Source: Nitrospirota bacterium (GTDB lineage: Bacteria > Nitrospirota > Thermodesulfovibrionia > Thermodesulfovibrionales > UBA1546). Taken from it: a stretch of DNA of 40,760 bases. The translations under genes and the position numbers were made by a program. The notes under the pieces are model-generated. The model worked only from the letters and a program-made list of their open reading frames with translations, searched no databases and was not told where the DNA came from. Below, one piece after another: positions 27,829 to 40,434 of this stretch; positions within the stretch are counted from its first letter, which is position 1, and each line of letters opens with the position of its first letter. The stretch covers positions 1 to 40,760 of the forward strand of contig JAKALU010000009.1 in the NCBI GenBank assembly GCA_021824065.1, read 5' to 3'.

Positions 27829-28661
27829 AGAAATACATGAAGACCTTTTCTGAGTAATTTAATGCCGAAAAATGCTATAAGGATTGTCAGGAAACCGATT
27901 ATGGACAATATAGCAGCCCTTTTCCCCCTCCAGCCTGCCATAAGTCTTGCGTGAAGCACAATAGCGTAAATAAGCCATGTTATCAATGACCAGACCTCGC
28001 GCGGATCCCATCTCCAATAACTTCCCCATGCGCTTTCTGCCCAGAGCGCACCTGTTATTATTGCGAGAGTAAGCAACGGGAATCCGATTGTTATCAATCT
28101 GTAATTTATCTCGTCAAGACTCTGAAGACTCGGCAGTCTCTGGAACAAACCGCTTGGATGCTTGGATTTTACATAGTGTTCCTGAACAAGATACATAATG
28201 CCTATGCCAAATGCCATTGCGAATGCAGCATTACCGATAAATGCAAGGACCGTATGTATTCCTAACCAGTAACTCTGCAGCACCGGGCTTAAGGATTTTA
28301 TCTCCCGCGGCAGCAGAGAAGATGAAAGCATTAAGACAAATACAAGTGGCATTATGAACGAACCGAGAAGTCCGACCTTGTACCTGAATTCAAGGATAAA
28401 AAATAATAGCACTGTGCACCATGAAAAAAAAGATGTTGCCTCATGGGGACTTGATATTGGCAGGTGACCGCCAACAATATAACGGAAGATAATGCTTACA
28501 GTATGGAGGAGAAAACCGAAGATAACAAATAAGAGCATTATCTTTGCCGTTGTCTTTGTGCCTTTGAAAAGCTCGGCAATACTGATAATTGTTGCTGCAA
28601 AGTAAAAAGTCAGGGCAAGCTCAAAAAAAATGGTACCCATCAGAAACAACCGAGAGGGCAA
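27825..28661 (-). CDS. CcsA/HemX-type cytochrome c biogenesis membrane protein
   Basis: Multi-TM with WAESAWGSYWRWDPREVWSLITWLIYAIVLHARL; overlaps hemA by ATGA. Confidence 0.93.
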   Translation of the reverse strand: MPSRLFLMGTIFFELALTFYFAATIISIAELFKGTKTTAKIMLLFVIFGFLLHTVSIIFRYIVGGHLPISSPHEATSFFSWCTVLLFFILEFRYKVGLLGSFIMPLVFVLMLSSSLLPREIKSLSPVLQSYWLGIHTVLAFIGNAAFAMAFGIGIMYLVQEHYVKSKHPSGLFQRLPSLQSLDEINYRLITIGFPLLTLAIITGALWAESAWGSYWRWDPREVWSLITWLIYAIVLHARLMAGWRGKRAAILSIIGFLTILIAFFGIKLLRKGLHVFL

Positions 28662-28810
28662 TTGGTGATTTTTATTTTAAGCCTGTCAGCAACCTTGCCA
28701 ACGGTCTTATATGAAACACAGAGATTCTCTGCGATCATCCGTGCAACAGTGCATGGGAGTCTGCCTCCGATAGCCTTCTTTTTTATCTCTTCCTCTATCT
28801 TATCCTTCAT
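28640..28810 (-). CDS. small conserved-looking HTH-like protein ending CPLGCF
   Basis: MKDKIEEEIKKKAIGGRLPCTVARMIAENLCVSYKTVGKVADRLKIKITNCPLGCF; starts just after the MobB-like gene. Confidence 0.65.
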   Translation of the reverse strand: MKDKIEEEIKKKAIGGRLPCTVARMIAENLCVSYKTVGKVADRLKIKITNCPLGCF

Positions 28811-28811
28811 T

Positions 28812-29525
28812 TTAATAACCCCTATCTGTGGACAAGCAGGCACGTATGTAATTCATGCATTCATCAAGACCTGACTTTGATGAAAGGGAAACCTTAAATT
28901 TTTTGGCTCTCTCAGGTAGTTTTATAGAGGGCTCCTCCTGAAATAAGATTATATCTGCCATAGCCATAACCTTTATGGCGCTTTTTTTCAAACTCTCACT
29001 GCCTTTCCCAAATATAAATATTACAATATCAGGTTTTAAAAACTCAATTGCGCTGTTGCCTTCTATGATTATTCCTCTGAGGTGGGAAAGCCTGCTGACA
29101 GCTAAAGGCAAGACTTCTTTGAGTTCTTCGGCTGGAGATTGTACCCATAACACATTCTCTGCGCCGGCATTAAGGAGTCTTTGTGTATCCTTACCTTCCT
29201 GCGTTAATATCTCAGGGTCGTCAACTATTGATGTGTAGATAGCTGTTTTTGTGTATTTGATCGCACCCCAGGAAGTATTACAGGGTTCGAGGGTTCGAGG
29301 ATTCAAGGGTTCAAGTGAATGAGTGGTTTTATTAATTTTCGTTTTCTTGACCCCTTGACCCCTTGACCCCTTGACCCCTTGAGTCAGGCTCTTCAGAAGT
29401 GCTTCTGCCACGGTTGTCTTGCCTGCACCGCTGTGGCTGCCGCCAATGCCTATGATAAAAGGTTGGCTGTCAACACTTATGCCTTTACCTCTTCTAATTG
29501 CCCGGCCTCTTCTTTGTATCCACAA
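28812..29525 (-). CDS. MobB-like P-loop NTPase (exact start uncertain)
   Basis: FIIGIGGSHSGAGKTTVAEALLKSL and downstream MobB-like pattern; overlaps the topA 3' end in the longest form. Confidence 0.7.
   Translation of the reverse strand: MWIQRRGRAIRRGKGISVDSQPFIIGIGGSHSGAGKTTVAEALLKSLTQGVKGSRGQGVKKTKINKTTHSLEPLNPRTLEPCNTSWGAIKYTKTAIYTSIVDDPEILTQEGKDTQRLLNAGAENVLWVQSPAEELKEVLPLAVSRLSHLRGIIIEGNSAIEFLKPDIVIFIFGKGSESLKKSAIKVMAMADIILFQEEPSIKLPERAKKFKVSLSSKSGLDECMNYIRACLSTDRGY
29283..29386. repeat. 8-nt periodic repeats with inverted arms inside the mobB-like CDS
   Basis: GGGTTCGA|GGGTTCGA|GGATTCAA|GGGTTCAA ... TTGACCCC x4 |TTGAGTCA. Confidence 0.88.
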
Positions 29526-31777
29526 TCTTTTTTATAGCACTGTAATGTTATAGTGCCAGTCATACTCCTTTTTTCGAGAAGAAAATCAGCACTACATTGA
29601 GGACATTTTTGTGGTACAGGTCTATACCACGATGCAAATTTACATTTAGGATAGTTGCTGCAACTCCAGAAAGATCTACCTTTTTTAGAGCGCCTTTCAA
29701 TAATATCACCGCCATCCTCGGGGCATTTGACACCTGTGGCTATTGGTTTTGTGGTCTTGCACTCGGGGTATTTTGAGCATGCGAGAAATTTCCCGAATCT
29801 GCCGGCTTTAAGCACCATTGGTGCGCCGCATTTAGGACATTTTTCTTCTGTTATTACAGTGGATGCAGGCTGCGCTCCAACCTTTGACTCCTGAGTTTCA
29901 AGGGGTTTTGTATTTTTGCAATTTGGATAACCTGTGCATGCCATAAACCTTCCATGCCTGCCCCATCTTATAACCATTGGGAGCCCGCATTTTTCGCATT
30001 TTATATCTGTTGGAATATCCTGAGGCTTCACCTTCCCCGGCGTCTTTGTTGCCTCTGTAAGGTCGTGACTAAACGGTTTATAAAAATCCTTTACAACCTT
30101 TACCCATTTCATTTTCCCTTCTTCAATGTGGTCAAGTTTGTCCTCCATCTTTGCAGTGAAGCCAATTTCCAAGACATCGGAGAATTTATCCACAAGAAGG
30201 TCATTAACAACGGTTCCAAGTTCTGTGGGTGCAAACTTGCCGTCAAGTTTATGCACATATTTTCTGTCCTGTATTGTTGACAATATTGTTGCATAAGTGC
30301 TCGGTCTTCCTATGCCTTTTTCTTCCAGCGCCTTTACGAGGGTTGCCTCGGAATAGCGCGGTGGCGGCTGAGTAAAGTGCTGCTTGGGCTGGAGCTCAAG
30401 GAGGTTGAGTTTTTCTCCTTCCTTTAATGCAGGAAGTATCCCGCCTTCTTCCTCTCCTATATCTTCCTTGCTTTCTGTATATAAGGCCATGAAACCAGGG
30501 AATCTGATAACAGTGCCAGATGCTCTAAGCTCAGTTCCTTCACCCCTGACCCCTGCCCCTTGTTCCATGAGCCCTATTATAAATGTTGTCTGTTCAAGCT
30601 GTGCTGGGGCCATCTGGCTCGATATGAAACGGGTCCATATAAGTGTATATAGTACAAACTGTTCTTTTGTAAGATACTGCTTTATATCTTCGGGTCTCTT
30701 GTTAGCATATGTGGGCCTTATTGCCTCGTGTGCTTCCTGTGCAGATGCCTTGCTTTTGTAGACGGGAGGCTTTTCAGGAACGTAATCTTTACCAAACATT
30801 TTCTCTATAAATTTTTTTGCCCACTCTTGAGCCTCGGGTGCTAATCTAAGTGAATCTGTTCTCATGTATGTGATTAAGCCGACTGCCCCTTCTTTTCCGA
30901 TCTCAACGCCTTCATAAAGCTGTTGTGCAATAGCCATTGTCCTTTTTGCTGAAAACCTTAATTCGCGTGCAGCTGCCTGCTGAAGTGTACTTGTGATAAA
31001 CGGAGGATAAGGCATTCTCTTTTTCTGTTTTCTTTCTATCTTTGTAAGAACAAACTCTTTACTCTTTAAACCATTAACAATTTTATTTGCAGTCTCTTCA
31101 TTTGGGATTAAAAACTTGGCATCTGGCACCTTGTACCTGGCGTCTGTCTTTGAGAGCTTTGCCCAGAATCTTGGCGGTTTTGAGCCATCAAACTGTGCAT
31201 TTATAGACCAGTATTCTTCTTTCTGGAATGCGGATATCTCGCGCTCTCTGTCAACAATAAGCCTTACAGCAACTGACTGCACCCTGCCTGCACTCAGCCC
31301 TCTTCTAACCTTTTTCCATAAAAGGGGGCTGAGCCCATAACCCACGAGCCTGTCGAGAATTCTTCTTGCCTGCTGGGCGTCAACCTTGTTCAGATCAATA
31401 CGCTTAGGGTTTTTTATTGCCTCTTTTACAGCCCTTTCTGTAATCTCATTGAAAATAATCCTGTAGACCTTATCTGATTTCCCATTAACCTCCTCAGCAA
31501 TATGCCATGCTATTGCTTCACCCTCTCTGTCAGGGTCAGTCGCAAGATAAACCCTGTCTGCTTCCTTTGCAGCTTTTTTTAATTCCTTTATTACTTTTTC
31601 CTTGCCGGGGATTACAACATACTGTGGTTCGAAGTTATGCTCAACATCAACCCCGAGTTTTTTCTGTGGGAGGTCTTTTACATGGCCTATGGATGCCTTT
31701 ACTGTAAAATCCTTTCCGAGTATTTTATTTATTGTCTTTGATTTTGCCGGTGACTCAACTATAACTACCGAATTCAT
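29477..31777 (-). CDS. topA: DNA topoisomerase I
   Basis: VVIVESPAKSKTINKILG, ATDPDREGEAIAWHIAEE, ITYMRTDSLRL, C-terminal zinc-finger repeats. Confidence 0.98.
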   Translation of the reverse strand: MNSVVIVESPAKSKTINKILGKDFTVKASIGHVKDLPQKKLGVDVEHNFEPQYVVIPGKEKVIKELKKAAKEADRVYLATDPDREGEAIAWHIAEEVNGKSDKVYRIIFNEITERAVKEAIKNPKRIDLNKVDAQQARRILDRLVGYGLSPLLWKKVRRGLSAGRVQSVAVRLIVDREREISAFQKEEYWSINAQFDGSKPPRFWAKLSKTDARYKVPDAKFLIPNEETANKIVNGLKSKEFVLTKIERKQKKRMPYPPFITSTLQQAAARELRFSAKRTMAIAQQLYEGVEIGKEGAVGLITYMRTDSLRLAPEAQEWAKKFIEKMFGKDYVPEKPPVYKSKASAQEAHEAIRPTYANKRPEDIKQYLTKEQFVLYTLIWTRFISSQMAPAQLEQTTFIIGLMEQGAGVRGEGTELRASGTVIRFPGFMALYTESKEDIGEEEGGILPALKEGEKLNLLELQPKQHFTQPPPRYSEATLVKALEEKGIGRPSTYATILSTIQDRKYVHKLDGKFAPTELGTVVNDLLVDKFSDVLEIGFTAKMEDKLDHIEEGKMKWVKVVKDFYKPFSHDLTEATKTPGKVKPQDIPTDIKCEKCGLPMVIRWGRHGRFMACTGYPNCKNTKPLETQESKVGAQPASTVITEEKCPKCGAPMVLKAGRFGKFLACSKYPECKTTKPIATGVKCPEDGGDIIERRSKKGRSFWSCSNYPKCKFASWYRPVPQKCPQCSADFLLEKRSMTGTITLQCYKKDCGYKEEAGQLEEVKA

Positions 31778-31807
31778 CTATGCACTACCTCCTGATAATT
31801 CCTGTAT

Positions 31808-32893
31808 TCACAATAAAAAAAACTTTTTGCCATCTGCTTGTTTTACAATGCCTTTTAACTCAAGACCCAGAAGGATACCGAGCACTTTTGATGCAGGCAG
31901 CTTGCTTTCTCTCGAAAGTATATCAACATGCTCTGGCTCTGCTGTCATTATATCACAAAGTCTTTGCTCATCATCTGAAAGTTCTACCTTAGCTTTTTCT
32001 TTTGTCTTTATAAAGCCCTTTAATACAGGTGCAAGTTCTTCTATTATATCCTCAACGCTCTGAACAAGTTTTGCCCCGTTTTTGATTAGCTCGTTTGTGC
32101 CTGCTGAGTTCATAGAATTGATATTGCCAGGGACCGCAAAAACTTCTTTGCCCTGCTCCGCTGCACAGTTTGCTGTTATTAATGAGCCGCTGTCAGCAGT
32201 CGCCTCCACAACTAACACTCCGAGAGATAACCCGCTTATCAGCCTGTTTCTCCTTGGAAAATTTTCCCTGTCAGGCTGAGTTCCCGGAGGGAATTCACTT
32301 ATCACACACCCTGTATGCGATATCTTTTCCATCAGCATTTTATTCTCAGGCGGATACGGCACATCAACCCCTGAGCCTAAAACCGCAATAGTCCTGCCGC
32401 CGGATTTAATGGCAGTAGTATGCGCCAGTGTATCTATCCCCCTTGCCATGCCACTGACAATGGTAAACCCCATAACAGACAGTTCAGAGGATAGTTTCTC
32501 AACAGCAAACTGCCCGTAAGGACTTGGTTTTCGTGAGCCGACAACTGCAATAGCAAATTTATCTTCTTTTTGTGTTTTGCCCTTTGTATAAAGTACGAGT
32601 GGCGCATCCTCCATGTTTTTAAATGTTTCAGGATAATCTTTGTCATCAAAGGTGACAATCTTTATCCTCTTGTTTTCAAGTTTTCTGAGTTTGGCATCTA
32701 TCTCTTCCCATCCAGCGTACTCCTTCATTTTTTTTGCCTTCTTTGCCCTGACACCGCCTATGCTGCATAGCTCTTTATACGGGGCGCTGAATATTGCCTC
32801 AGGGCTTTTATAGATAGCAAGCAGTTTCCTTGCTGTTACAGGTCCGATATCTGGCACTTCTGTTAAGGCAATCCAGTATTTTGGGTCAGACAT
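31808..32893 (-). CDS. dprA: DNA processing protein DprA
   Basis: VGSRKPSPYGQFAVEKLS, VSGMARGIDTLAHTTAIKSGGRTIAVLGSGVDVPYPPENK, FPRRNRLISGLS. Confidence 0.97.
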   Translation of the reverse strand: MSDPKYWIALTEVPDIGPVTARKLLAIYKSPEAIFSAPYKELCSIGGVRAKKAKKMKEYAGWEEIDAKLRKLENKRIKIVTFDDKDYPETFKNMEDAPLVLYTKGKTQKEDKFAIAVVGSRKPSPYGQFAVEKLSSELSVMGFTIVSGMARGIDTLAHTTAIKSGGRTIAVLGSGVDVPYPPENKMLMEKISHTGCVISEFPPGTQPDRENFPRRNRLISGLSLGVLVVEATADSGSLITANCAAEQGKEVFAVPGNINSMNSAGTNELIKNGAKLVQSVEDIIEELAPVLKGFIKTKEKAKVELSDDEQRLCDIMTAEPEHVDILSRESKLPASKVLGILLGLELKGIVKQADGKKFFLL

Positions 32894-32914
32894 GATAATC
32901 CTTACTAACTAAAA

Positions 32915-32966
32915 GAGAGGTTAAGGTTAAGATTAAGATTTTTTAACCTCAGCCTTAGCCTTATTT
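32915..32966. repeat. 6-nt periodic inverted repeat spanning the argG stop codon
   Basis: AGGTTA|AGGTTA|AGATTA|AGATT facing AACCTC|AGCCTT|AGCCTT. Confidence 0.75.
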
Positions 32967-34147
32967 TTTAGAAGCCTTCCTACTTTCAGCCTGAGGGCAT
33001 TCAGTTTTATAAATCCCTCGGCATCTTTCTGGTTATAAACCTTCTCAGCCTCGAATGTTGCAAGCTCGGGATGGTAAAGTGATTTTGGAGATTTTCTTCC
33101 GGCAACCTGACAGTTCCCTTTATAGAGCTTGAGCCTGACAGTACCTGTGACATCTTCCTGGATATCGTCTATCAGGTTTTGTAAGGTCTGCCTTTCTGGT
33201 GAAAACCAATATCCGTAATATACAAGTTCAGCATACCCCGGCATTAATGAATCCCTCAGATGCATGACTTCTCTGTCGAGTGTTATTGATTCAACTGCCC
33301 TGTGTGCGATATGAAGGGCTGTGCCTCCCGGTGTTTCATACACGCCTCTTGATTTTATGCCGACATATCTATTCTCTACCATGTCAACCCTTCCAACGCC
33401 ATTTCCGCCGGCAATAGAATTTAGTTTTTCAAGAAGGCTTGCGGGTGTCATCTTCTTCCCGTTTATTGCAACAGGGTTGCCTTTTTCATAGGTTATTTCT
33501 ACATAGAATGCTTTGTCAGGTGCCTTTTCAGGAGGAATGGTCATGGTAAACATATCAGAAGGAGGTTGTTTCCATGGGTCTTCGAGTATCCCGCCTTCAT
33601 AACTTATATGGAAAAGATTCCTGTCTGTGCTGTAAGGCTTTTTCTTTGTCACAGGCACGGGGATTTCATTTTTTGCAGCATATCTAATTAATGACTGCCG
33701 TGAATTAAAAGACCATTCACGCCATGGAGCTATCACCTTGATGTCAGGCTTGAGAGCATAGTATGTGAGCTCGAATCTAACCTGGTCATTGCCTTTTCCT
33801 GTGGCTCCGTGCGAGACAGCATCTGCCCTTTCTTTTTTAGCAATCTCTATCTGCTTTTTTGCTATCAATGGCCTTGCTATGGATGTGCCTAAAAGGTATG
33901 AACCTTCATAAACAGCATCTGCTCTTAACATCGGAAAGATGTAATCCCTGACAAATTCCTCCCTTAAGTCTTCAACATAGACCTTTGACGCTCCTGTCTT
34001 TAATGCCTTTTTCTTTATTGCCTTAAGGTCTTCCCCCTGGCCGAGGTCTGCACAGAAGGCTATGACCTCTGCATTATAAGTCTCTTTAAGCCATTTTATT
34101 GCAACAGAGGTATCAAGCCCCCCCGAATATGCAAGAACAATCTTCAT
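32933..34147 (-). CDS. argG: argininosuccinate synthase
   Basis: [52 protein letters not shown]. Confidence 0.98.
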   Translation of the reverse strand: MKIVLAYSGGLDTSVAIKWLKETYNAEVIAFCADLGQGEDLKAIKKKALKTGASKVYVEDLREEFVRDYIFPMLRADAVYEGSYLLGTSIARPLIAKKQIEIAKKERADAVSHGATGKGNDQVRFELTYYALKPDIKVIAPWREWSFNSRQSLIRYAAKNEIPVPVTKKKPYSTDRNLFHISYEGGILEDPWKQPPSDMFTMTIPPEKAPDKAFYVEITYEKGNPVAINGKKMTPASLLEKLNSIAGGNGVGRVDMVENRYVGIKSRGVYETPGGTALHIAHRAVESITLDREVMHLRDSLMPGYAELVYYGYWFSPERQTLQNLIDDIQEDVTGTVRLKLYKGNCQVAGRKSPKSLYHPELATFEAEKVYNQKDAEGFIKLNALRLKVGRLLKNKAKAEVKKS

Positions 34148-34328
34148 ATAATGCCTCCAATCTATCTTGCCTCTGTATTTTTAAGTTCAAAAACTTTCGA
34201 AAACTAAAGATTAAAAAATCTTCCATCCTCTTTTTTGACAAATTGGCACTGCTCACTAACATTGTGCCTCTTTAGAAGGCAAGTTATAAAACCATATCAT
34301 AAAACAAAAGGAAATGTAAAACATGTCC

Positions 34329-35171
34329 CTACGTGATTATATCTCCAAAAACAATCCTGTTCACCCCTTGAGTGGATTTTAACGGGGTCTTTATAACAAC
34401 TTTATCTCGCACCACCCCTTCAAAGATTCCCAGGGCAATAGTATCGCTCCCGCTGTTAATACCTATTAAGCTGCCAGTTTCTATGCATGCCTTTTCTATA
34501 TCGAATGGCCTTACCCCATAAAAAAATTCCAGTCCCTTGAATGGAAATTCTATGATCTTAGAGTTCCTGAGGTATTCCATAAATCTTTTATTCCTGTATT
34601 TAATGCGTGCCTCCCTGCTCTTTTTCTTTGCATAGCGAGATGCCTTAAGGCGATGTACCTGGATACCCTCAATGAGAGACAGGATATGCTCAAGCTCGTT
34701 AAATCTCTGTATCGCAATAATGAGTTTCGGCTTTAGTGCCCTTATCTTTCCGAGCTTTAGCGCCCTGCCAACCGCCCCTGAGATTAGTCCGGTTGTATCA
34801 ACAAGGATGGTCTTTACGCCTTTGGTTTTAGAAATGTTAACCATCTTCTTTGTCCCGTCTATCACCATAGGAATCTTTTTTGCCGGGTTTAGAGAGCCTA
34901 TAAAGAGAATATTGTCAGGTCTGAAATTATCCATGTCTCCAGGTTTTTCGAATATCTTCATAGATATTGTGCCTGGCAGGCCAAGAGATGACTGGCCTAC
35001 GTCAGAATCAACATAGGAGACCCTGATATTTTTTGACAGGAGTTTTTTTATCAGATATTTCGCAAGGGTGGATTTGCCTGAGTCTGTCGCGCCTATAAGT
35101 ACAGTAAGTGCATTGTTCCTTATCATCTCTTCTGCGAGGGCTTCCCATTCGTGTTCAGGAATAATTTCCAT
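34329..35171 (-). CDS. Clp1/Grc3-like P-loop polynucleotide kinase family protein
   Basis: TVLIGATDSGKSTLAKYLIKKLLSKNIRVSYVDSDVGQSSLGLPGTISM; ILVDTTGLISGAVGRALKLGKIRALKPKLIIAIQ. Confidence 0.78.
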   Translation of the reverse strand: MEIIPEHEWEALAEEMIRNNALTVLIGATDSGKSTLAKYLIKKLLSKNIRVSYVDSDVGQSSLGLPGTISMKIFEKPGDMDNFRPDNILFIGSLNPAKKIPMVIDGTKKMVNISKTKGVKTILVDTTGLISGAVGRALKLGKIRALKPKLIIAIQRFNELEHILSLIEGIQVHRLKASRYAKKKSREARIKYRNKRFMEYLRNSKIIEFPFKGLEFFYGVRPFDIEKACIETGSLIGINSGSDTIALGIFEGVVRDKVVIKTPLKSTQGVNRIVFGDIIT

Positions 35172-35391
35172 CCAAGGAAATTATAACAAACTGGATAATT
35201 TAAGGTCTGTTCCCATTGACGAAAGGATGACTTAAAAGACTCTGCCTGAAAGATGAGGCTCAAGAAAGAGAGGATCTGAAATCTGAAGATAGAGATAGCG
35301 TTCAGCAGGGGTGTTTTAAGATAAACTTAAAATTGCGGCTTTAGGTTATGTTGCAATATTGGTTCTATTAGAGTAAACTTATAAGTCACAT

Positions 35392-36798
35392 ATGCTTATA
35401 AAAAGGATTTCATTCATTGAGGCAGGTTCACCGGGGTTTCATATCTTCAGCAAATTCCCCATACCGCGACTCGGCGCTGTATTGCTCTCAACTATCCTTA
35501 AAGAGAAAGGCTATGAGGTAAAGGCATTTATTGAAGATATTTCTAAGCCGGACTGGCTATTTATTGAAAACTCTGACCTTGTCTGCATCTCCACCATAAC
35601 ATCAACAGCATTAAGGGCATATAAGATCGGAGAAAGACTTAAAAGTAAAGGGATACCCGTAGTGATGGGTGGAGCCCATCCGTCCTTTCTCCCTGATGAG
35701 GCATTAGAATATTCAGATTTTGTGATAAGGGGAGAAGGTGATTATTCACTTCCTGAACTCATAGATTATATTGAAAAAGGCATCCCGTCAATCAGGTCAA
35801 TAGACGGCTTATCCTATAAAGATAAAGATGGCAGTACCGTTCATAATCCTCCAAGGCAGCTGCTTAAAGACCTTGATAGTCTTCCAGAGCCTGACTTCTC
35901 GCTTGTCCATAACTGGAAGCCATCAAATATTCATCCTGTATCTACATCAAGAGGTTGCCCTTTTAACTGCAGCTTCTGCTCCGTGATCCAGATGTTTGGC
36001 AGAAAATATAGGTTTAAATCAGTTGAGGTTACGCTGAGGGAGTTGAAATCTGTTGCCTCAGTTTCAAAGACTAATAAGTTTATTGTCGATGACAACTTTG
36101 CAGCAAACAAAACACGGACAAAAGAAATACTAAAAGGGATGATTTCAGAGGGCATAAAGACAGGTTGGTCTGCTCAGGTGAGAACAGATATTGCCAAAGA
36201 CCCTGAGCTACTCCGACTGATGGCTGACTCAGGCTGTGATACGACATACATAGGGTTTGAATCAATCAATCCTAAGACCCTCGAGGCATATAATAAGAAA
36301 CAGAGTACGGATGACATCATTAACTGTATCAAGGCTGTCAGGGGCCATGGAATTCATATCCATGGGATGTTTGTGCTCGGCGCTGATACGGATGATGTTG
36401 ATACAATAAAAAGGACTGCTGATTTTGCAATAAATCTTGGTATTGATACAGTGCAGTTTATGATGCTTACCCCTTTGCCGGGCACCCCATTTTTTACCGA
36501 GATGAAAGAAAAAGAAAGGCTTCTCCACACTGACTGGAGTAAATACGATGCCCACCATGTTGTTTTCAGTCCTGAACTGATGCCCCCAAAGACCCTGCAG
36601 ATTGAAACTCTCAAGGCAATGGGCCGGTTTTACTCATGGAAATATATTTTAAGGCATTTGGTAAAGTTTGATTTCTTCTATGCAGCAGTGGGGATATTCG
36701 GGAAAAAAACCATCAAAAAAGTGTTAAAAGAAGGTTCGGCATATCTTGACAATCTGGGCACAAATATCAAATTGCCGGATAAAGTATTATTCCCCTGA
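35392..36798 (+). CDS. B12-binding domain radical SAM protein
   Basis: GAVLLSTILKEKGYEV, VVMGGAHPSFLPDEAL, TSRGCPFNCSFCSVIQMFGRKYR. Confidence 0.93.
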   Translation: MLIKRISFIEAGSPGFHIFSKFPIPRLGAVLLSTILKEKGYEVKAFIEDISKPDWLFIENSDLVCISTITSTALRAYKIGERLKSKGIPVVMGGAHPSFLPDEALEYSDFVIRGEGDYSLPELIDYIEKGIPSIRSIDGLSYKDKDGSTVHNPPRQLLKDLDSLPEPDFSLVHNWKPSNIHPVSTSRGCPFNCSFCSVIQMFGRKYRFKSVEVTLRELKSVASVSKTNKFIVDDNFAANKTRTKEILKGMISEGIKTGWSAQVRTDIAKDPELLRLMADSGCDTTYIGFESINPKTLEAYNKKQSTDDIINCIKAVRGHGIHIHGMFVLGADTDDVDTIKRTADFAINLGIDTVQFMMLTPLPGTPFFTEMKEKERLLHTDWSKYDAHHVVFSPELMPPKTLQIETLKAMGRFYSWKYILRHLVKFDFFYAAVGIFGKKTIKKVLKEGSAYLDNLGTNIKLPDKVLFP

Positions 36799-36866
36799 CG
36801 TTGCCCGCTGCCTTTACGGTATTTGACTGATGTTTACAATTTCTTGAAGCATACACTGTAATCTTT

Positions 36867-39281
<2,415 letters not shown>

Positions 39282-39321
39282 CTAAAATAGGTCTTATAAG
39301 TCCTATATGACTTTTATTCCT

Positions 39322-40425
39322 TTATACTCTCATCGGCATTATCACACATTTATAATTATCATCGCCTTCTTCTTTTAAAAGCGTGGGGCTCAGCGGGTCC
39401 TGAAGCTCAAAGACAACTTTCTCTCCAGCCATAGCATTAAGCGCATCTATCAGGTACCTTGCATTAAACCCTAAAGAAAGCGGCTCGTTTTTATATTCTA
39501 TTTTTACCTCATCCCTTGCCTCTCCAAGGTCGGGATTTGAAGCTGAGACCATTAGAGACCCTTCTGAAACATCTGCCTTAACAGCATTGCTCTTTTCCCT
39601 GCTCATGACAGAGACCCTTCGCAGTGCTTTTACAAACTCAGCCCTGCTGATTGCAATCTTTTTTTCATTGCCTGAGGGGATTACCTGCTCATAGTTTGGA
39701 TAGGTGCCTTCTATAAGTCTTGTCAGAAACTGCACATCTTCTATCTTAAACATTACATGGCTTTTCCCGATAACCACTGTGAGTTTGTCTATATCTCTGT
39801 CAAGAAATTTCCTGACCTCTGTTGCTGCCTTTCTCGGGATTATCACCTTTTTCTCTTCTTTTAAGGGGGTGTCAATCTGCCTGATTATGCACGCCAGCCT
39901 GTGGCCATCTGTGCCAACAACAGTCATTTCATTGCCTCCTTGCCTGGCATGAAATAGAAGACCATTTAAAGTATACCTTGTATCGCTCTCACCCGCTGCA
40001 TAAAGGGTCCGCTCTATCATCTCTATTAGACTTTTAGTATCCATCTGGATTTCTTCTACGTCTTCCATCCCGGGCCACGCGGGGAATTCTTCTGCTAAAA
40101 GACAGGCAATCTTGAATTTGCTCATCCCAGCCTCAACCCTGAGCCACTGCCCGTCCTCGGATTCCATTGTTATGTCTCCTTCTACCTCTCTTACTATCTC
40201 GAACATTTTTCTTGCGGGTATGCACAGCTTCCCCTCTTTCTCAACTTTTATCTGAAGCGGTTCTTTTATTGCTGTCTCAAGGTCCGTGGCAAGAATGAAC
40301 GACCTCTTTTTGCCTGCATCCAGAAGAAAATGGCTTAATACCGGCATTGTATTTCTTTTTTCAACAATATTCTGAATATTTGAAAGCTTTTCCTGCAACT
40401 CTTCCTTTGAAACACTCAGCTTCAT
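39322..40425 (-). CDS. dnaN: DNA polymerase III beta clamp
   Basis: MKLSVSKEELQEKLSNIQNIVEKRNTMPVLSHFLL, TDGHRLA, C-terminal YKCVIMPMRV. Confidence 0.97.
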   Translation of the reverse strand: MKLSVSKEELQEKLSNIQNIVEKRNTMPVLSHFLLDAGKKRSFILATDLETAIKEPLQIKVEKEGKLCIPARKMFEIVREVEGDITMESEDGQWLRVEAGMSKFKIACLLAEEFPAWPGMEDVEEIQMDTKSLIEMIERTLYAAGESDTRYTLNGLLFHARQGGNEMTVVGTDGHRLACIIRQIDTPLKEEKKVIIPRKAATEVRKFLDRDIDKLTVVIGKSHVMFKIEDVQFLTRLIEGTYPNYEQVIPSGNEKKIAISRAEFVKALRRVSVMSREKSNAVKADVSEGSLMVSASNPDLGEARDEVKIEYKNEPLSLGFNARYLIDALNAMAGEKVVFELQDPLSPTLLKEEGDDNYKCVIMPMRV

Positions 40426-40434
40426 AAACCCTCC

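Noticed and set aside
29283-29386. Possible CRISPR array because of repeated units
   Set aside because: Units are contiguous 8-nt words with no spacers and lie in a coding frame; no cas genes in the window.
30186-30194. DnaA-box-like TTATCCACA
   Set aside because: Single isolated occurrence inside the topA coding sequence; not an oriC cluster. The region upstream of dnaA, a more likely origin site, is outside the window.
31602-32063. 153-aa plus-strand ORF across the topA/dprA junction
   Set aside because: Antisense to two confidently identified genes, with no domain signal.
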